Shown here: positions 9,026 to 17,936 of the stretch, piece after piece
How positions within the stretch are numbered: the first letter of the stretch is position 1
Layout of the letters: every line of letters starts with the position of its first letter
From: Sulfobacillus thermotolerans
GTDB lineage: Bacteria > Bacillota > Sulfobacillia > Sulfobacillales > Sulfobacillaceae
NCBI GenBank assembly: GCA_002951815.1
Contig: CP019454.1
Location: 1,612,001-1,676,000, forward strand
Direction: 5' to 3'
Length of the DNA: 64,000 nucleotides
Translations under genes and position numbers: made by a program
The notes under the pieces: generated by a model
Database searches by the model: none
Seen by the model: the letters and a program-made list of their open reading frames with translations, nothing else
Told to the model about the DNA's origin: nothing

Positions 9026-10891
9026 ATGCAAGGTGTGGCAGAAATTGTGCTGTTGCCTCTGTTTGGTGCCATCACTATTGGCATGTTTAAAGGCATTATG
9101 CCCAAAAAGCTCCCGGGAGTCTGGGCGAGTTTGTTGGTAGGAATTAGCTTCCTTATTAGTATTGCACAGGTGCTTAAACTGTCGCGGTTACCGGTTCATC
9201 ATCGGTTTTTGACAGGGACAGCATTTGCGTGGATTACAGGGTTTGGGCCCGCCATTCACTGGCGCTACTATTTGGATCCCTTATCGGGATTGTGGCTCCT
9301 CGTCATTACAGGCGTAGGCATGTTGATTCATATCTATTCGATTGGGTACATGCATGATGATGCACAAAAAGCTCGGTATTTTTCCTATCTGAACTTCTTT
9401 GTGTTCTCCATGTTGCTTTTAGTATTGGCAGGCAATCTTCTAGTGTTGCTCATCGGATGGGCATTAGTGGGGCTTGCCTCATATTTGCTGATTGGATTTT
9501 GGTATCAAAGGCCCTCGGCAGTTCGGGCTGCGAAAAAGGCGTTTGTGATGAACACTGTAGGAGACGTGGGAATACTTTTAGGGTTGGCCTTGTTGTACAT
9601 TCACTATCACACCGTGTCATATCCAGGCCTCTTTCAAATATTTGACCACCAGAGTCCCACTGCGTTCTTTGAGTGGACGGCTTTCTTGTTATATCTCGGC
9701 GCGATGGCCAAATCGGCCCAGTTTCCTCTCCATATGTGGTTGGCAGATGCTATGGAAGGTCCGACACCCGTTTCTGCGTTAATTCACGCGGCTACAATGG
9801 TGACAGCAGGGGTCTACTTGATGGCGCGTCTTTACCCTTTACTGCGCATTGCGCCGGACATTGCGTATTTGGTAGCGGCGATTGGCGCGTTTACGGCAAT
9901 CTTTGCGGCCAGTATAGCCATTTTTCAACGCGATATTAAAAAGGTACTCGCTTATTCGACGTTGAGCCAATTGGGATACATGTTTTTGGGGGTAGGGGTC
10001 GGTGCGTACACTGCCGGGGTCTTCCACTTTATGACCCATGCCTTCTTTAAAGCCCTACTGTTTCTTGCCGCAGGCAGTGTGATTCACGCGTTAGCGGGAG
10101 AGCAGGACCTCAACCATATGGGGGGGTTATGGCGTAAGATGCCATGGACGACATGGTCGTTCTTGGCCGGCACCTTGGCGATTTCAGGTATTCCTCCCTT
10201 TTCAGGGTATTTTTCAAAGGAAGCTATTTTGGGAGAGGCTTTTAACTTAGGACACCCGTTCTTATGGGCCGTCGGAGCCATTACGGCGGGACTTACTACA
10301 TTTTATATGTTCCGACTCTTCTTTCTCGCTTTCTTCGGGCGTCCTCGCAATCAAAAGCTCTATGATCATGCGCACGAGGCTCCTTGGGTGATGACCGTAC
10401 CAGTCGTAATCCTCGCGGTGCTGGCGACCTTTGGCGGGTTTCTTAAAGGATGGCTGAACCAATGGTTGGCTCCGGTCTTCGCTTTATACGCGGGAGCTTC
10501 GCATGCGGGATTGGAATCGGGACCCTTGTGGACAACAGGGGTGACTGTAGGGTTAGCCGTCATTGCCTTTATCGTGGCGTACATGCTTTACATCCGCAAA
10601 CAGACACCGGTCAATGCCGCCTCAGAGCATGGAATTGGCCAATGGGCCTACCATGCATGGTATATGGATGCGGTCTGGACAGCAGTAGCCGTAGTTCCTT
10701 TCAAGAAAATCGGCAACGCAGTCATGCAGGCTGAGACGGGCATTTTGGCTACGGTCAAAGGCATCGGAACGGTAGTCTGGGACTGGAGTCAAGACTTAAG
10801 GCCTTTACAAACAGGGTATGTACGGCGGTATGCACTGTCGATGATGGTCGGTGTCGGAGCCATCTTGGTGTATTACCTTATCCGGGTGTAA
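9026..10891 (+). CDS. nuoL: NADH-quinone oxidoreductase subunit L (proton pump)
   Basis: This antiporter-like subunit is 621 residues with about 16 hydrophobic helices, including the lateral helix region near the C-terminus. The family core is clear: DAMEGPTPVSALIHAATMV and the following KKVLAYSTLSQLGYM, with lysine and histidine residues used for proton translocation. ATG 9026 follows TAAGGAG at about 9 bp. It sits 43 bp before nuoM. Confidence 0.96.
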   Translation: MQGVAEIVLLPLFGAITIGMFKGIMPKKLPGVWASLLVGISFLISIAQVLKLSRLPVHHRFLTGTAFAWITGFGPAIHWRYYLDPLSGLWLLVITGVGMLIHIYSIGYMHDDAQKARYFSYLNFFVFSMLLLVLAGNLLVLLIGWALVGLASYLLIGFWYQRPSAVRAAKKAFVMNTVGDVGILLGLALLYIHYHTVSYPGLFQIFDHQSPTAFFEWTAFLLYLGAMAKSAQFPLHMWLADAMEGPTPVSALIHAATMVTAGVYLMARLYPLLRIAPDIAYLVAAIGAFTAIFAASIAIFQRDIKKVLAYSTLSQLGYMFLGVGVGAYTAGVFHFMTHAFFKALLFLAAGSVIHALAGEQDLNHMGGLWRKMPWTTWSFLAGTLAISGIPPFSGYFSKEAILGEAFNLGHPFLWAVGAITAGLTTFYMFRLFFLAFFGRPRNQKLYDHAHEAPWVMTVPVVILAVLATFGGFLKGWLNQWLAPVFALYAGASHAGLESGPLWTTGVTVGLAVIAFIVAYMLYIRKQTPVNAASEHGIGQWAYHAWYMDAVWTAVAVVPFKKIGNAVMQAETGILATVKGIGTVVWDWSQDLRPLQTGYVRRYALSMMVGVGAILVYYLIRV

Positions 10892-10934
10892 AAGCCTGTC
10901 TCGGTCATTGCAGAAACTGTGAGGAGGCTGTGAG

Positions 10935-12377
10935 ATGGTTTTGGTGTGGTTATTGGCGATTCCGCTGGTTGGCAGTATTCTTGCTCTTGCCAGTGGCGAC
11001 CGCGGGGCAAAGTTCGTCGCCGTGGGGCTGAGTCTCGTCGAAATTGTGGCGTTTATTGTGCTCTTGGCCCATGGCCCGGTTACGCTCAATGCGCCATGGA
11101 TTCCCGACTGGGGCGTGCGCTTCCATTTGGGTGCGGATGGCTTATCCATGTTTTTGATCGGGTTGACCACCGTTATGACGACAATGGCGCTCTTTGCGTC
11201 ATCCCCGGCGTATCCAAAGAGTTATTTCTTTTGGATTCTATTTCTGGAATTTGGCATGGTCGGGGTCTTTGAATCTCTGGATCTAATGTTGTTTTACGTG
11301 TTTTGGGAAGTCATCTTGATTCCGATTTTCTTTCTCTTGACGGGCTACACGGGCAGCCATGGGCGGGCCACAGCAATGAAATGGTTGATTATGAATTTGG
11401 TTGGAAGTTTGTTTATGCTCATCGGCATCATTGCCGTGGCGGTCCTGCATGCTCAACCGTTTGGCACGTTGACATTTGAAATTAATCAGTTGACCCACGT
11501 TCCCATGTCTGCGGCCGTAGCGCCATGGATTTTTGCTAGCTTCTTCCTAGCGTTTGCGATTAAGGCGCCCTTATGGCCCTTTCACGGCTGGATGCCGGAT
11601 TCGTATTCGGAAGCACCAGCTCCGGTTACCGCCTTATTATCGGGAGTTATGTCCAAGGCGGGAATTTACGGGTTCTTGCGCATCATGTTACCGATCTTTA
11701 TGCCTCAAATGCGGCATTACCAAACGGGTCTTTTGATTTTAGCGGCCATTGGATTGGTCTATGGAGCGTTCATGGCGCTGCGGCAAAAGGATATGAAAAT
11801 GGCGGCGGCTTATGCCTCATTATCCCATATGGGTATGATGGCTCTGGGCGTGTTTTCGTTAACAGAAGCTGGCATTTTGGGGGCGACATTTTTAATGGTC
11901 GCGCACGGGCTGATTATCGGGGGCCTGTTTGTGGTGCTTGGCTTTACGGAAGAGCGAACCAAGACCCGTGATATTGCGGCCATGGGGGGACTCAATGACG
12001 ATGCGCCCAGGCTCGCTGTGTACTTTTTATTCTTTGCTTTAGCCGCTTTGGGATTACCAGGATTGCCTGGATTTACAGGGGAGTACCTTATTATTCAAGG
12101 GTTGGTGGCCCACGACATGGTTTTTGCTGTGATTGCGGGCGTCGTGTTGGTGGTCGCCGCGTGGTATATGATTCGACTTTTTCAAGGCGTTATGCAAAGT
12201 GTCCGCCAAGGTCCCAAGATTTTTGATTTGAGTGCGGCCCAAGTGGGATACATTGGCACACTGGCACTCTTAGTGGTGTTGTTGGGGGTCTGGCCGGCGG
12301 GCATCACCAGCCATGCAGCGCCAACGTTGTATCACGCCGTGCATCTGTTGGCGACGAAAGGAGGCGCTGCATCATGA
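10935..12377 (+). CDS. nuoM: NADH-quinone oxidoreductase subunit M (proton pump)
   Basis: This second antiporter-like pump has 480 residues and about 14 helices. The conserved glutamate helix (FYVFWEVILIPIFFL) and the core FHGWMPDSYSEAPAPVTALL are both present, as is the broken helix region KMAAAYASLSHMGMM. The ribosome site GAGGAGG precedes ATG 10935 by about 8 bp. Its stop overlaps the nuoN start. Confidence 0.96.
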   Translation: MVLVWLLAIPLVGSILALASGDRGAKFVAVGLSLVEIVAFIVLLAHGPVTLNAPWIPDWGVRFHLGADGLSMFLIGLTTVMTTMALFASSPAYPKSYFFWILFLEFGMVGVFESLDLMLFYVFWEVILIPIFFLLTGYTGSHGRATAMKWLIMNLVGSLFMLIGIIAVAVLHAQPFGTLTFEINQLTHVPMSAAVAPWIFASFFLAFAIKAPLWPFHGWMPDSYSEAPAPVTALLSGVMSKAGIYGFLRIMLPIFMPQMRHYQTGLLILAAIGLVYGAFMALRQKDMKMAAAYASLSHMGMMALGVFSLTEAGILGATFLMVAHGLIIGGLFVVLGFTEERTKTRDIAAMGGLNDDAPRLAVYFLFFALAALGLPGLPGFTGEYLIIQGLVAHDMVFAVIAGVVLVVAAWYMIRLFQGVMQSVRQGPKIFDLSAAQVGYIGTLALLVVLLGVWPAGITSHAAPTLYHAVHLLATKGGAAS

Positions 12378-13795
12378 GCGCGACATCCATGATGATGCCA
12401 GAATATCTCATCTTGGCCACCCTACTCATCGCGATGCTGGGTATTATGGTGAGCCGAGCACATTCGACCTTGCCGTCGTGGCTAGGCTTATTAGGCAGTC
12501 TTGGAGCATTATGGGCGACCGTGGATATATGGACCCATCATCTCAAACCCGAAGTTCTTTTTAATCAAAGTGTCAGTATTGATACGTATAGTTTGTTCGT
12601 GAATGTCTTAGTACTCATTGCGGCAGGATCGACGATTCTCTTAGGATGGCAGGCAGAACGCCATCATGACGAATTTCCCGTTTTAGTCCTGTTATCGGCG
12701 TTAGGGATGATGCTGTTAGGCATGTCCGCAAACTTGGTGACCTTGTTTTTAGGAATTGAGATTCTCTCTTTACCTCTCTATATCTTGGCTGCATCGCACC
12801 GTAATTCCTTAGGAGGTGAAGCGGGCCTCAAGTACTTGTTGCTAGGGGCGTTTTCGTCCGGCATTTTACTCTTCGGACTGGCGTTAATTTATGGGGCGTC
12901 GGGAAGTATGAACTTCACGGACTTTGCCAGCGCGGTGAGTAGCCATTCCCCTATTCTCGGTGCAGGCCTCGTCTTAGCCTTGGTGGGACTGTTATTCAAA
13001 CTGGCGATTGTGCCCTTCCATATGTGGGTGCCGGATGTCTACGAAGGGTCTCCAGATTCTGTGACGAGTTTTATGGCGTTTGGCACCAAGGTTGGAGCGG
13101 CAGTTATTTTACTCCGGTTTTTAGCGTACGGATTTTATCTATCGCCGGATTCATGGGGACCGATTCTGGGATACTTGGCATTGTTAACCATGATAGTAGG
13201 GAATTTGGTGGCGCTGACCCAAAATGATCTCAAACGCTTATTCGGGTATTCTGGGATTGGCCATGCGGGATTTTTGCTGGTAGGCGTCGCTGTCCACAGT
13301 GTTGTGGGAGCGCGGGCGATGTTGTTTTATCTCTTGCCCTACGGCCTGGCCGTGATTGGGGCCTTTGCCATCATCACTATGATCTCGAATGGCGACAACA
13401 ATGTGACCATTGATGATTTGCGGTCCTTAGCCTACAAAAAGCCATGGGCTGCGGCACTTTTTATTGTGTTCATGCTATCGTTCGCCGGGATCCCTTTGAC
13501 AGGGGGATTTATCGGCAAGTTTTATCTCTTGCAAGCGGCGTTGTTTGCCCATCAGCCCGGATTAGCGGTAGGGCTGGTTGTCGGAACCTTTTTAGGACTG
13601 GGCGCTTATCTGCGGCCCTTGCAAGCGATGTTTCGGCGTGACGGTCAGGATCAAGCGTTGGCCGGTTGGAATGTAAACTGGGCACAAATTGTTGTGCTCG
13701 TTGTCGCGGTCGTCGGCACGATTGGTATTGGGGTCTATCCGACACCGGTTGTACACTGGGTGAATCAGTCTGCCAACTTTTTCTGGCTGCACTAA
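12374..13795 (+). CDS. nuoN: NADH-quinone oxidoreductase subunit N (proton pump)
   Basis: This third antiporter-like pump is 473 residues with about 14 helices. It shows FHMWVPDVYEGSPDSVTSFM and DLKRLFGYSGIGHAG, the family core. The ATG at 12374 overlaps the nuoM stop by 4 bp, with AAAGGAGG about 10 bp upstream. It closes the operon. No strong terminator hairpin is visible after its TAA, and a new promoter begins within about 15 bp. Confidence 0.96.
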   Translation: MSATSMMMPEYLILATLLIAMLGIMVSRAHSTLPSWLGLLGSLGALWATVDIWTHHLKPEVLFNQSVSIDTYSLFVNVLVLIAAGSTILLGWQAERHHDEFPVLVLLSALGMMLLGMSANLVTLFLGIEILSLPLYILAASHRNSLGGEAGLKYLLLGAFSSGILLFGLALIYGASGSMNFTDFASAVSSHSPILGAGLVLALVGLLFKLAIVPFHMWVPDVYEGSPDSVTSFMAFGTKVGAAVILLRFLAYGFYLSPDSWGPILGYLALLTMIVGNLVALTQNDLKRLFGYSGIGHAGFLLVGVAVHSVVGARAMLFYLLPYGLAVIGAFAIITMISNGDNNVTIDDLRSLAYKKPWAAALFIVFMLSFAGIPLTGGFIGKFYLLQAALFAHQPGLAVGLVVGTFLGLGAYLRPLQAMFRRDGQDQALAGWNVNWAQIVVLVVAVVGTIGIGVYPTPVVHWVNQSANFFWLH

Positions 13796-13807
13796 ATGAG
13801 AATTTCA

Positions 13808-13835
13808 TTAAGAACCTCTAGGGATGTGCTACACT
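13808..13835 (+). promoter_or_regulatory. Candidate promoter for the polyprenyl synthase-rex operon
   Basis: TTAAGA (13808-13813) and TACACT (13830-13835) are separated by 16 bp. The -10 is extended by TGC just before it. Its position about 58 bp before the TTG start of the next gene is suitable. The -35 matches the consensus at only four of six positions. Confidence 0.5.
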
Positions 13836-13893
13836 GAAAAAGATAAGTGGTGGCGCACATTTCATACCCTTCTCAGGTAGAGAGGAGATTATT

Positions 13894-14859
13894 TTGGAGT
13901 TTTTCTCATTGGTGGAGCCGCATCTCGCACAGGTCAATACGATGCTGGAAGAACAATTGTTGACAGATAATGAATCCATTCACGAAGTGGCTCAGTATCT
14001 TCTCTTAGCAAGTGGGAAACGCTTACGGCCAGCGCTCGTCCTTCTGGCGGGGCAGTTTGGAAACGAAACTGCCTCCCTGCAACAGCGCCGTTTGCTTGAG
14101 GTAGCAACGGCTGTGGAAATGATCCACATGGCCACATTAGTTCACGATGATATTATCGATGATGCGGTCCTCCGGCGTGGTATTCCGGCTGTCAGGACGC
14201 AATTTAGCAACGCTGTCGCGGTGCTCTCCGGGGATTTTCTCTTTGCCTTGGCATTCCGTCTCTTTTCTCAAGCCGGTGATTTGGCTATTGTAGAATTAGC
14301 CGCGAAAGTCGTGCATGTGATGTGCGTCGGGGAAATATACCAGAATATGGATCATGGACGAATCGCCACGGAAGAAGCGTATTGGAAACGGATTGAGGCG
14401 AAAACAGGATTCTTTTTAGAGACGAGTTGCCGCTTAGGGGCGATTGCCACTGGAGTTAGCCAAGACGTAGAGACGTTACTCGGGCAGTATGGCCATCATA
14501 TTGGACTTGCTTATCAAGTGGTCGATGACTTGCTCGACTGGCTCGCAGATCCCGAAAAATTAGGGAAGGCAGTCATGGAGGATGTAGGGGCTGGCGTTTA
14601 CACCTTGCCTATCATTTATGCCTTGAAGCAGCCCGCCTATAAAGATAACGTGCAAGAGATCTTGTCTTCGCCAGATCCGGCTCGTTATGTGGAAGACTTA
14701 AGGCAAATTCTTGTGCGTAGTGGAGCGCTGGAATATTCCAAGAGTCAAGCCGAACATCATATCGCTTTAGCGTTAGATGTGTGTCGGCAATTGCCGCCTG
14801 TTCCAGCCCGGCAGGCATTGCAAGAGCTGGCGGAATTTGTTTTGGCGAGAGAGTATTAA
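13894..14859 (+). CDS. Long-chain polyprenyl diphosphate synthase
   Basis: This trans-prenyltransferase condenses isopentenyl diphosphate units, probably to make the menaquinone side chain. The 321 residues contain the first Asp-rich motif in LVHDDIIDDAVLRRG and the second in QVVDDLLDW. Ala and Thr at positions -5 and -4 before the first motif are small, which in this family allows long products. The start is TTG, chosen because GAGGAG (13882-13887) is 6 bp upstream and the protein begins as expected. It could be the catalytic half of a two-part HepS/HepT enzyme, but no small partner is seen here. Its place just after complex I fits a quinone role. Confidence 0.85.
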   Translation: MEFFSLVEPHLAQVNTMLEEQLLTDNESIHEVAQYLLLASGKRLRPALVLLAGQFGNETASLQQRRLLEVATAVEMIHMATLVHDDIIDDAVLRRGIPAVRTQFSNAVAVLSGDFLFALAFRLFSQAGDLAIVELAAKVVHVMCVGEIYQNMDHGRIATEEAYWKRIEAKTGFFLETSCRLGAIATGVSQDVETLLGQYGHHIGLAYQVVDDLLDWLADPEKLGKAVMEDVGAGVYTLPIIYALKQPAYKDNVQEILSSPDPARYVEDLRQILVRSGALEYSKSQAEHHIALALDVCRQLPPVPARQALQELAEFVLAREY

Positions 14860-14878
14860 CGGTGAGTGAGAAGGAGCG

Positions 14879-15514
14879 ATGTTGTTGCAGCGGATTCCTG
14901 ATGCGGCCATCCGGCGTCTGCCGGCTTATCTGCGGTGGTTGACCGAATGCCAACAAGAACGGGTAACCTCAGTGATGCTTGGGCAAGCAACAGGCTATTC
15001 ATCGGAACAAGTGCGCAAGGATTTGGCCTATTTTGGCGCGTTTGGCACCCGGGGTGTGGGATACGATGTTGCGGCGTTGCGAGAAGAAATTTACCATATT
15101 CTGCGGCTCGACCGGGGCGTGCGGGCGATGGTGGTTGGGGCCGGGCATTTAGGCACGGCACTGGTACGTTATGTGGATCAAGGCCATCAAGATGTACAGA
15201 TTATGGCGCTTTTAGACAGTAACCCTGCGATTATTGGATCGCAAGTGGGGTCACTACGAGTCGAGTCTGTTGACCGTTTAGAAGAGCTCGTGCATGAATT
15301 CGGAATTGGCATTGCGGTATTAACGGTACCTAAAGAAGCGGCGGTAACGGTCGCGGATCGTTTAGCCCAAAGTGGTGTCCGTGCGATCTTGAATTTCGCG
15401 CCGGTTGCTGTGTGTACACACTATCCGGACGTTTTTGTGCAGCCGATTGACTTAACCTTGGAATTGCAGGCTCTTTCGTATTTTGTGGGCCAGAGAGAAC
15501 AACATACATTATGA
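14879..15514 (+). CDS. rex: Redox-sensing transcriptional repressor Rex
   Basis: Rex represses respiratory and fermentation genes and leaves DNA when NADH rises relative to NAD. The 211-residue product has the winged-helix N-terminus with RKDLAYFGAFGTRGVGYDV and a Rossmann domain with VVGAGHLGTALVRY. It starts at ATG 14879 behind AAGGAG (14871-14876). It overlaps the following transporter by 4 bp. A canonical Rex operator (TTGTGAA, four bases, TTCACAA) was looked for by eye and not found in this window. The nuo promoter is outside it. Confidence 0.93.
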   Translation: MLLQRIPDAAIRRLPAYLRWLTECQQERVTSVMLGQATGYSSEQVRKDLAYFGAFGTRGVGYDVAALREEIYHILRLDRGVRAMVVGAGHLGTALVRYVDQGHQDVQIMALLDSNPAIIGSQVGSLRVESVDRLEELVHEFGIGIAVLTVPKEAAVTVADRLAQSGVRAILNFAPVAVCTHYPDVFVQPIDLTLELQALSYFVGQREQHTL

Positions 15515-16386
15515 ATCGACGCGGCTTTGTGATCAGTATGGCTCTTGTGGTCCTGAGTTGGGGCCTCAACTATGTTGTGACTAAAATCGGCGTGGGGCAT
15601 TATCCACCAGCCGATTTTGTATTTTGGCGTTTTTTGGCCACCGCAGTTCTCACGGTTCCTTGGATGATGAGGCAATATCCAACAAGCCTTGTGGCGGTTG
15701 TGAAATTAGTAATTCTTGGGGTCACAGGCGTCACTTTATATCAGCTGTCCTTTACGACCGCCTTGCATGATACGCTGGCCGCTAATGTGGCGTTTTTATT
15801 CGATTTGTCGCCCTTGATGACCTTGGTGGGCCAACGCCTGATGCGCTTGCGTCCTTCGGGCCCGCAAATGTTTCTAGGGGCCGGCATTTCATTAATCGGG
15901 GTCTTACTCTTAGTGGGCGCTTCTACGGGAGGGACCATCTTAGGGGATGGCTATGCATTGCTTGCCGCCCTGTTATGGGCTCTCTTCACACTGTTGACTG
16001 ACCGTTTTCATCTGCCCATCTCGGGAATTGCCTTGACAGGATGGATGAGTGTGTTTGGCACTATCGGCATATTACCGTGGATGAGATGGAATCAGGTAGT
16101 GCCACATGGTATGGACATTTGGGGTCCCTTGGCCTATACGGTGGTGTTTGTCACCATTATGGGACTCTCACTGTGGCAAAATGCCGTGATGGCCGTAGGA
16201 GGCGGAAAAGCCAGCTTGTACCTGTACGTCATACCAGTGATTGCCGCAGTCGCGGGGTGGATTGTTTTAGGAGAAAAACTAGGGTTGCTTGAAGGCGTAG
16301 GGGCTGTGCTTATTGTGTTGGGGGTTACGGTAGCGGAAGGGGTGTGGCATTTCCGCCGCGTGGGCAAACACCCCGCGGCAGAATAA
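15511..16386 (+). CDS. EamA/DMT-family transporter
   Basis: This is a drug/metabolite-transporter superfamily permease of 291 residues with two EamA repeats and about ten hydrophobic helices. The first repeat begins LSWGLNYVVTKIGV. The C-terminal repeat ends with GEKLGLLEGVGAVLIVLGV, a common EamA ending. The start overlaps the rex stop by 4 bp, so the two are probably co-transcribed. The substrate cannot be told from sequence. Amino acid or metabolite export is typical of the family. Confidence 0.8.
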   Translation: MNRRGFVISMALVVLSWGLNYVVTKIGVGHYPPADFVFWRFLATAVLTVPWMMRQYPTSLVAVVKLVILGVTGVTLYQLSFTTALHDTLAANVAFLFDLSPLMTLVGQRLMRLRPSGPQMFLGAGISLIGVLLLVGASTGGTILGDGYALLAALLWALFTLLTDRFHLPISGIALTGWMSVFGTIGILPWMRWNQVVPHGMDIWGPLAYTVVFVTIMGLSLWQNAVMAVGGGKASLYLYVIPVIAAVAGWIVLGEKLGLLEGVGAVLIVLGVTVAEGVWHFRRVGKHPAAE

Positions 16387-16396
16387 GCCACGCGTT

Positions 16397-17866
16397 TTAT
16401 TGAACATCAGGCGGTACGTCGTGGCGGAACTGAAATGATGGAGGCTCCGGAAAAATGCCTGGTTGGCCAAGCCATGGACGGACAATACTGCGGACTTTCG
16501 CCATTTGGGCGGTCCACGGATCTAGGGCTACCAGGTCGTGCCGGTTGACATCGTGAACGTCGGTTTTACCTAAGGCCTGAACCCCATAGCGCATTTCGTC
16601 GCAAGAAGAGCGTAGGAAATGCGCCAGATGGTTGGCCGCACGGTCCACATCGAGCTCGTGTTGATGCTGGCCTTTGTGGTACAACAAGTCTTCAGGTGGC
16701 GCAAACGGTAGGACTTTGACCGCCTCGGCGGCCGACAGCGCCATTAAGGCTGCATAGCCTATATAGACGGCGTCAGCGCCGATGGCCATGGCCTTAAGAT
16801 AGTCTCCGGGGCTGCGGAGGCCGCCTGCTGCAATAATGGAGATCTTATCGCGAACTCCTTGTGATTTGAGATATGCGTCGGCCTCAGAGATAGCCGCCAT
16901 GGTTGGCAGGCCAAAGTCATCTTGTAAAATGGGGGGACCGCTATGGGTTCCCCCTTCTCCTCCGTCGAGTACGAGAAAGTCCACAGACGCCTCTAATAAC
17001 ACTTCCAAATCATCTTCCAACCACCCAGACGGCGCTAGTTTCACGCCAACAGGCACTCCGTGGCGACCCTTGAGTTTTTGCACCAACTGCACAAAATCCT
17101 TTGGCGACTCGACGCCCCGTAGACGGGCAGCCACGACGGCGCGGTCGCCGTCTTTGAGTCCAAAGTATTTTTGCATCTCTTTGTCGACGGAATTCGTAGC
17201 CATCGCTGCTCCCGCTTGAGCGCCTTGGCCAATTTGAATTTCAATGGCATCGGCGGTATCAAGATATTCCGGATGGTTTTGCGCGGAGAGAGGCCACGTA
17301 CCGCGATGATATTGGACAATGAGGCGTTTGGCTGTGTCGCGTTCTTCTGGCAGGTAGGCTTCGCCGGTATTGGTAGCCGTGCCCGCCGCATTGGCACCCA
17401 TGGCCAGAGCGATTTTAGTTTTGAGGGATAAAGCGCCCCCGTAGCTCATACCAGCAATTAATAAGGGAATATCGGTTGTCAAAGGATGTTGCGATTTGGG
17501 CCCAATGATAGTGTGAAGCGATACATCTTCTCGCCTACGGGTGGGCATGCGCGCAATTTGGGCGGGATTAAACACCAACTGTTCCCAATGCGAAAACGTT
17601 AGGGGTGTTCCCATGGGACGTCCAATGGCGGTATCTTGCGTGGCGCGTAGCGAGTTTTCAATAAAAATCTGGGGATTGGCGCGGCGCATGAGGGACCAGG
17701 CAGAGGTTAGGCTGGTCATGTAGCGCGTCGTGAGCGCCTTTTTGAGAAATCGATCGGACAAGGCATTGAACAGAGACATTTCCAAATACGGCATTAACAA
17801 CGCAACGGCAATGCTGAACAAACTCAATGCGAAAAGGGTTGCCCCAAAGATCTGCCAAAACACCAA
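16397..17866 (-). CDS. FMN-binding glutamate synthase-family protein lacking the [3Fe-4S] motif
   Basis: The 489-residue product begins with a hydrophobic anchor (about residues 1-28) and then carries the FMN-binding barrel of glutamate synthase. Recognisable parts are LIAGMSYGGALS, LDGGEGGTHSGPP and AAGGLRSPGDYLKAMAIGADAV. In classical enzymes the barrel is followed by a cysteine triad that binds [3Fe-4S]. Here that position reads AALMALSAAEAVKVLPFAPP, with no cysteines. The substrate is therefore uncertain. It may act as a membrane-tethered flavoprotein oxidoreductase. The start is TTG 17866, with AGGGG 7 bp upstream. It lies downstream of the ubiB-family gene on the same strand. Confidence 0.8.
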   Translation of the reverse strand: MVFWQIFGATLFALSLFSIAVALLMPYLEMSLFNALSDRFLKKALTTRYMTSLTSAWSLMRRANPQIFIENSLRATQDTAIGRPMGTPLTFSHWEQLVFNPAQIARMPTRRREDVSLHTIIGPKSQHPLTTDIPLLIAGMSYGGALSLKTKIALAMGANAAGTATNTGEAYLPEERDTAKRLIVQYHRGTWPLSAQNHPEYLDTADAIEIQIGQGAQAGAAMATNSVDKEMQKYFGLKDGDRAVVAARLRGVESPKDFVQLVQKLKGRHGVPVGVKLAPSGWLEDDLEVLLEASVDFLVLDGGEGGTHSGPPILQDDFGLPTMAAISEADAYLKSQGVRDKISIIAAGGLRSPGDYLKAMAIGADAVYIGYAALMALSAAEAVKVLPFAPPEDLLYHKGQHQHELDVDRAANHLAHFLRSSCDEMRYGVQALGKTDVHDVNRHDLVALDPWTAQMAKVRSIVRPWLGQPGIFPEPPSFQFRHDVPPDVQ

Positions 17867-17877
17867 TTGTCAGCCCC

Positions 17878-17902
17878 TCTAACAGCAGTTTAGGCTGTTA
17901 GA
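17878..17902 (-). repeat. Hairpin abutting the ribosome site of the glutamate synthase-like gene
   Basis: TCTAACAGC and GCTGTTAGA form a perfect 9-bp stem with a 7-nt loop. On the minus strand it lies in the 70-bp gap after the UbiB-like gene and ends directly at the AGGGG ribosome site of the next gene. No T-run follows. It could be an mRNA processing or attenuation hairpin, or a weak terminator. Confidence 0.5.
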
Positions 17903-17936
17903 ATGCCCCGCGTTTGCGCATTTATGCCAATTTGAA

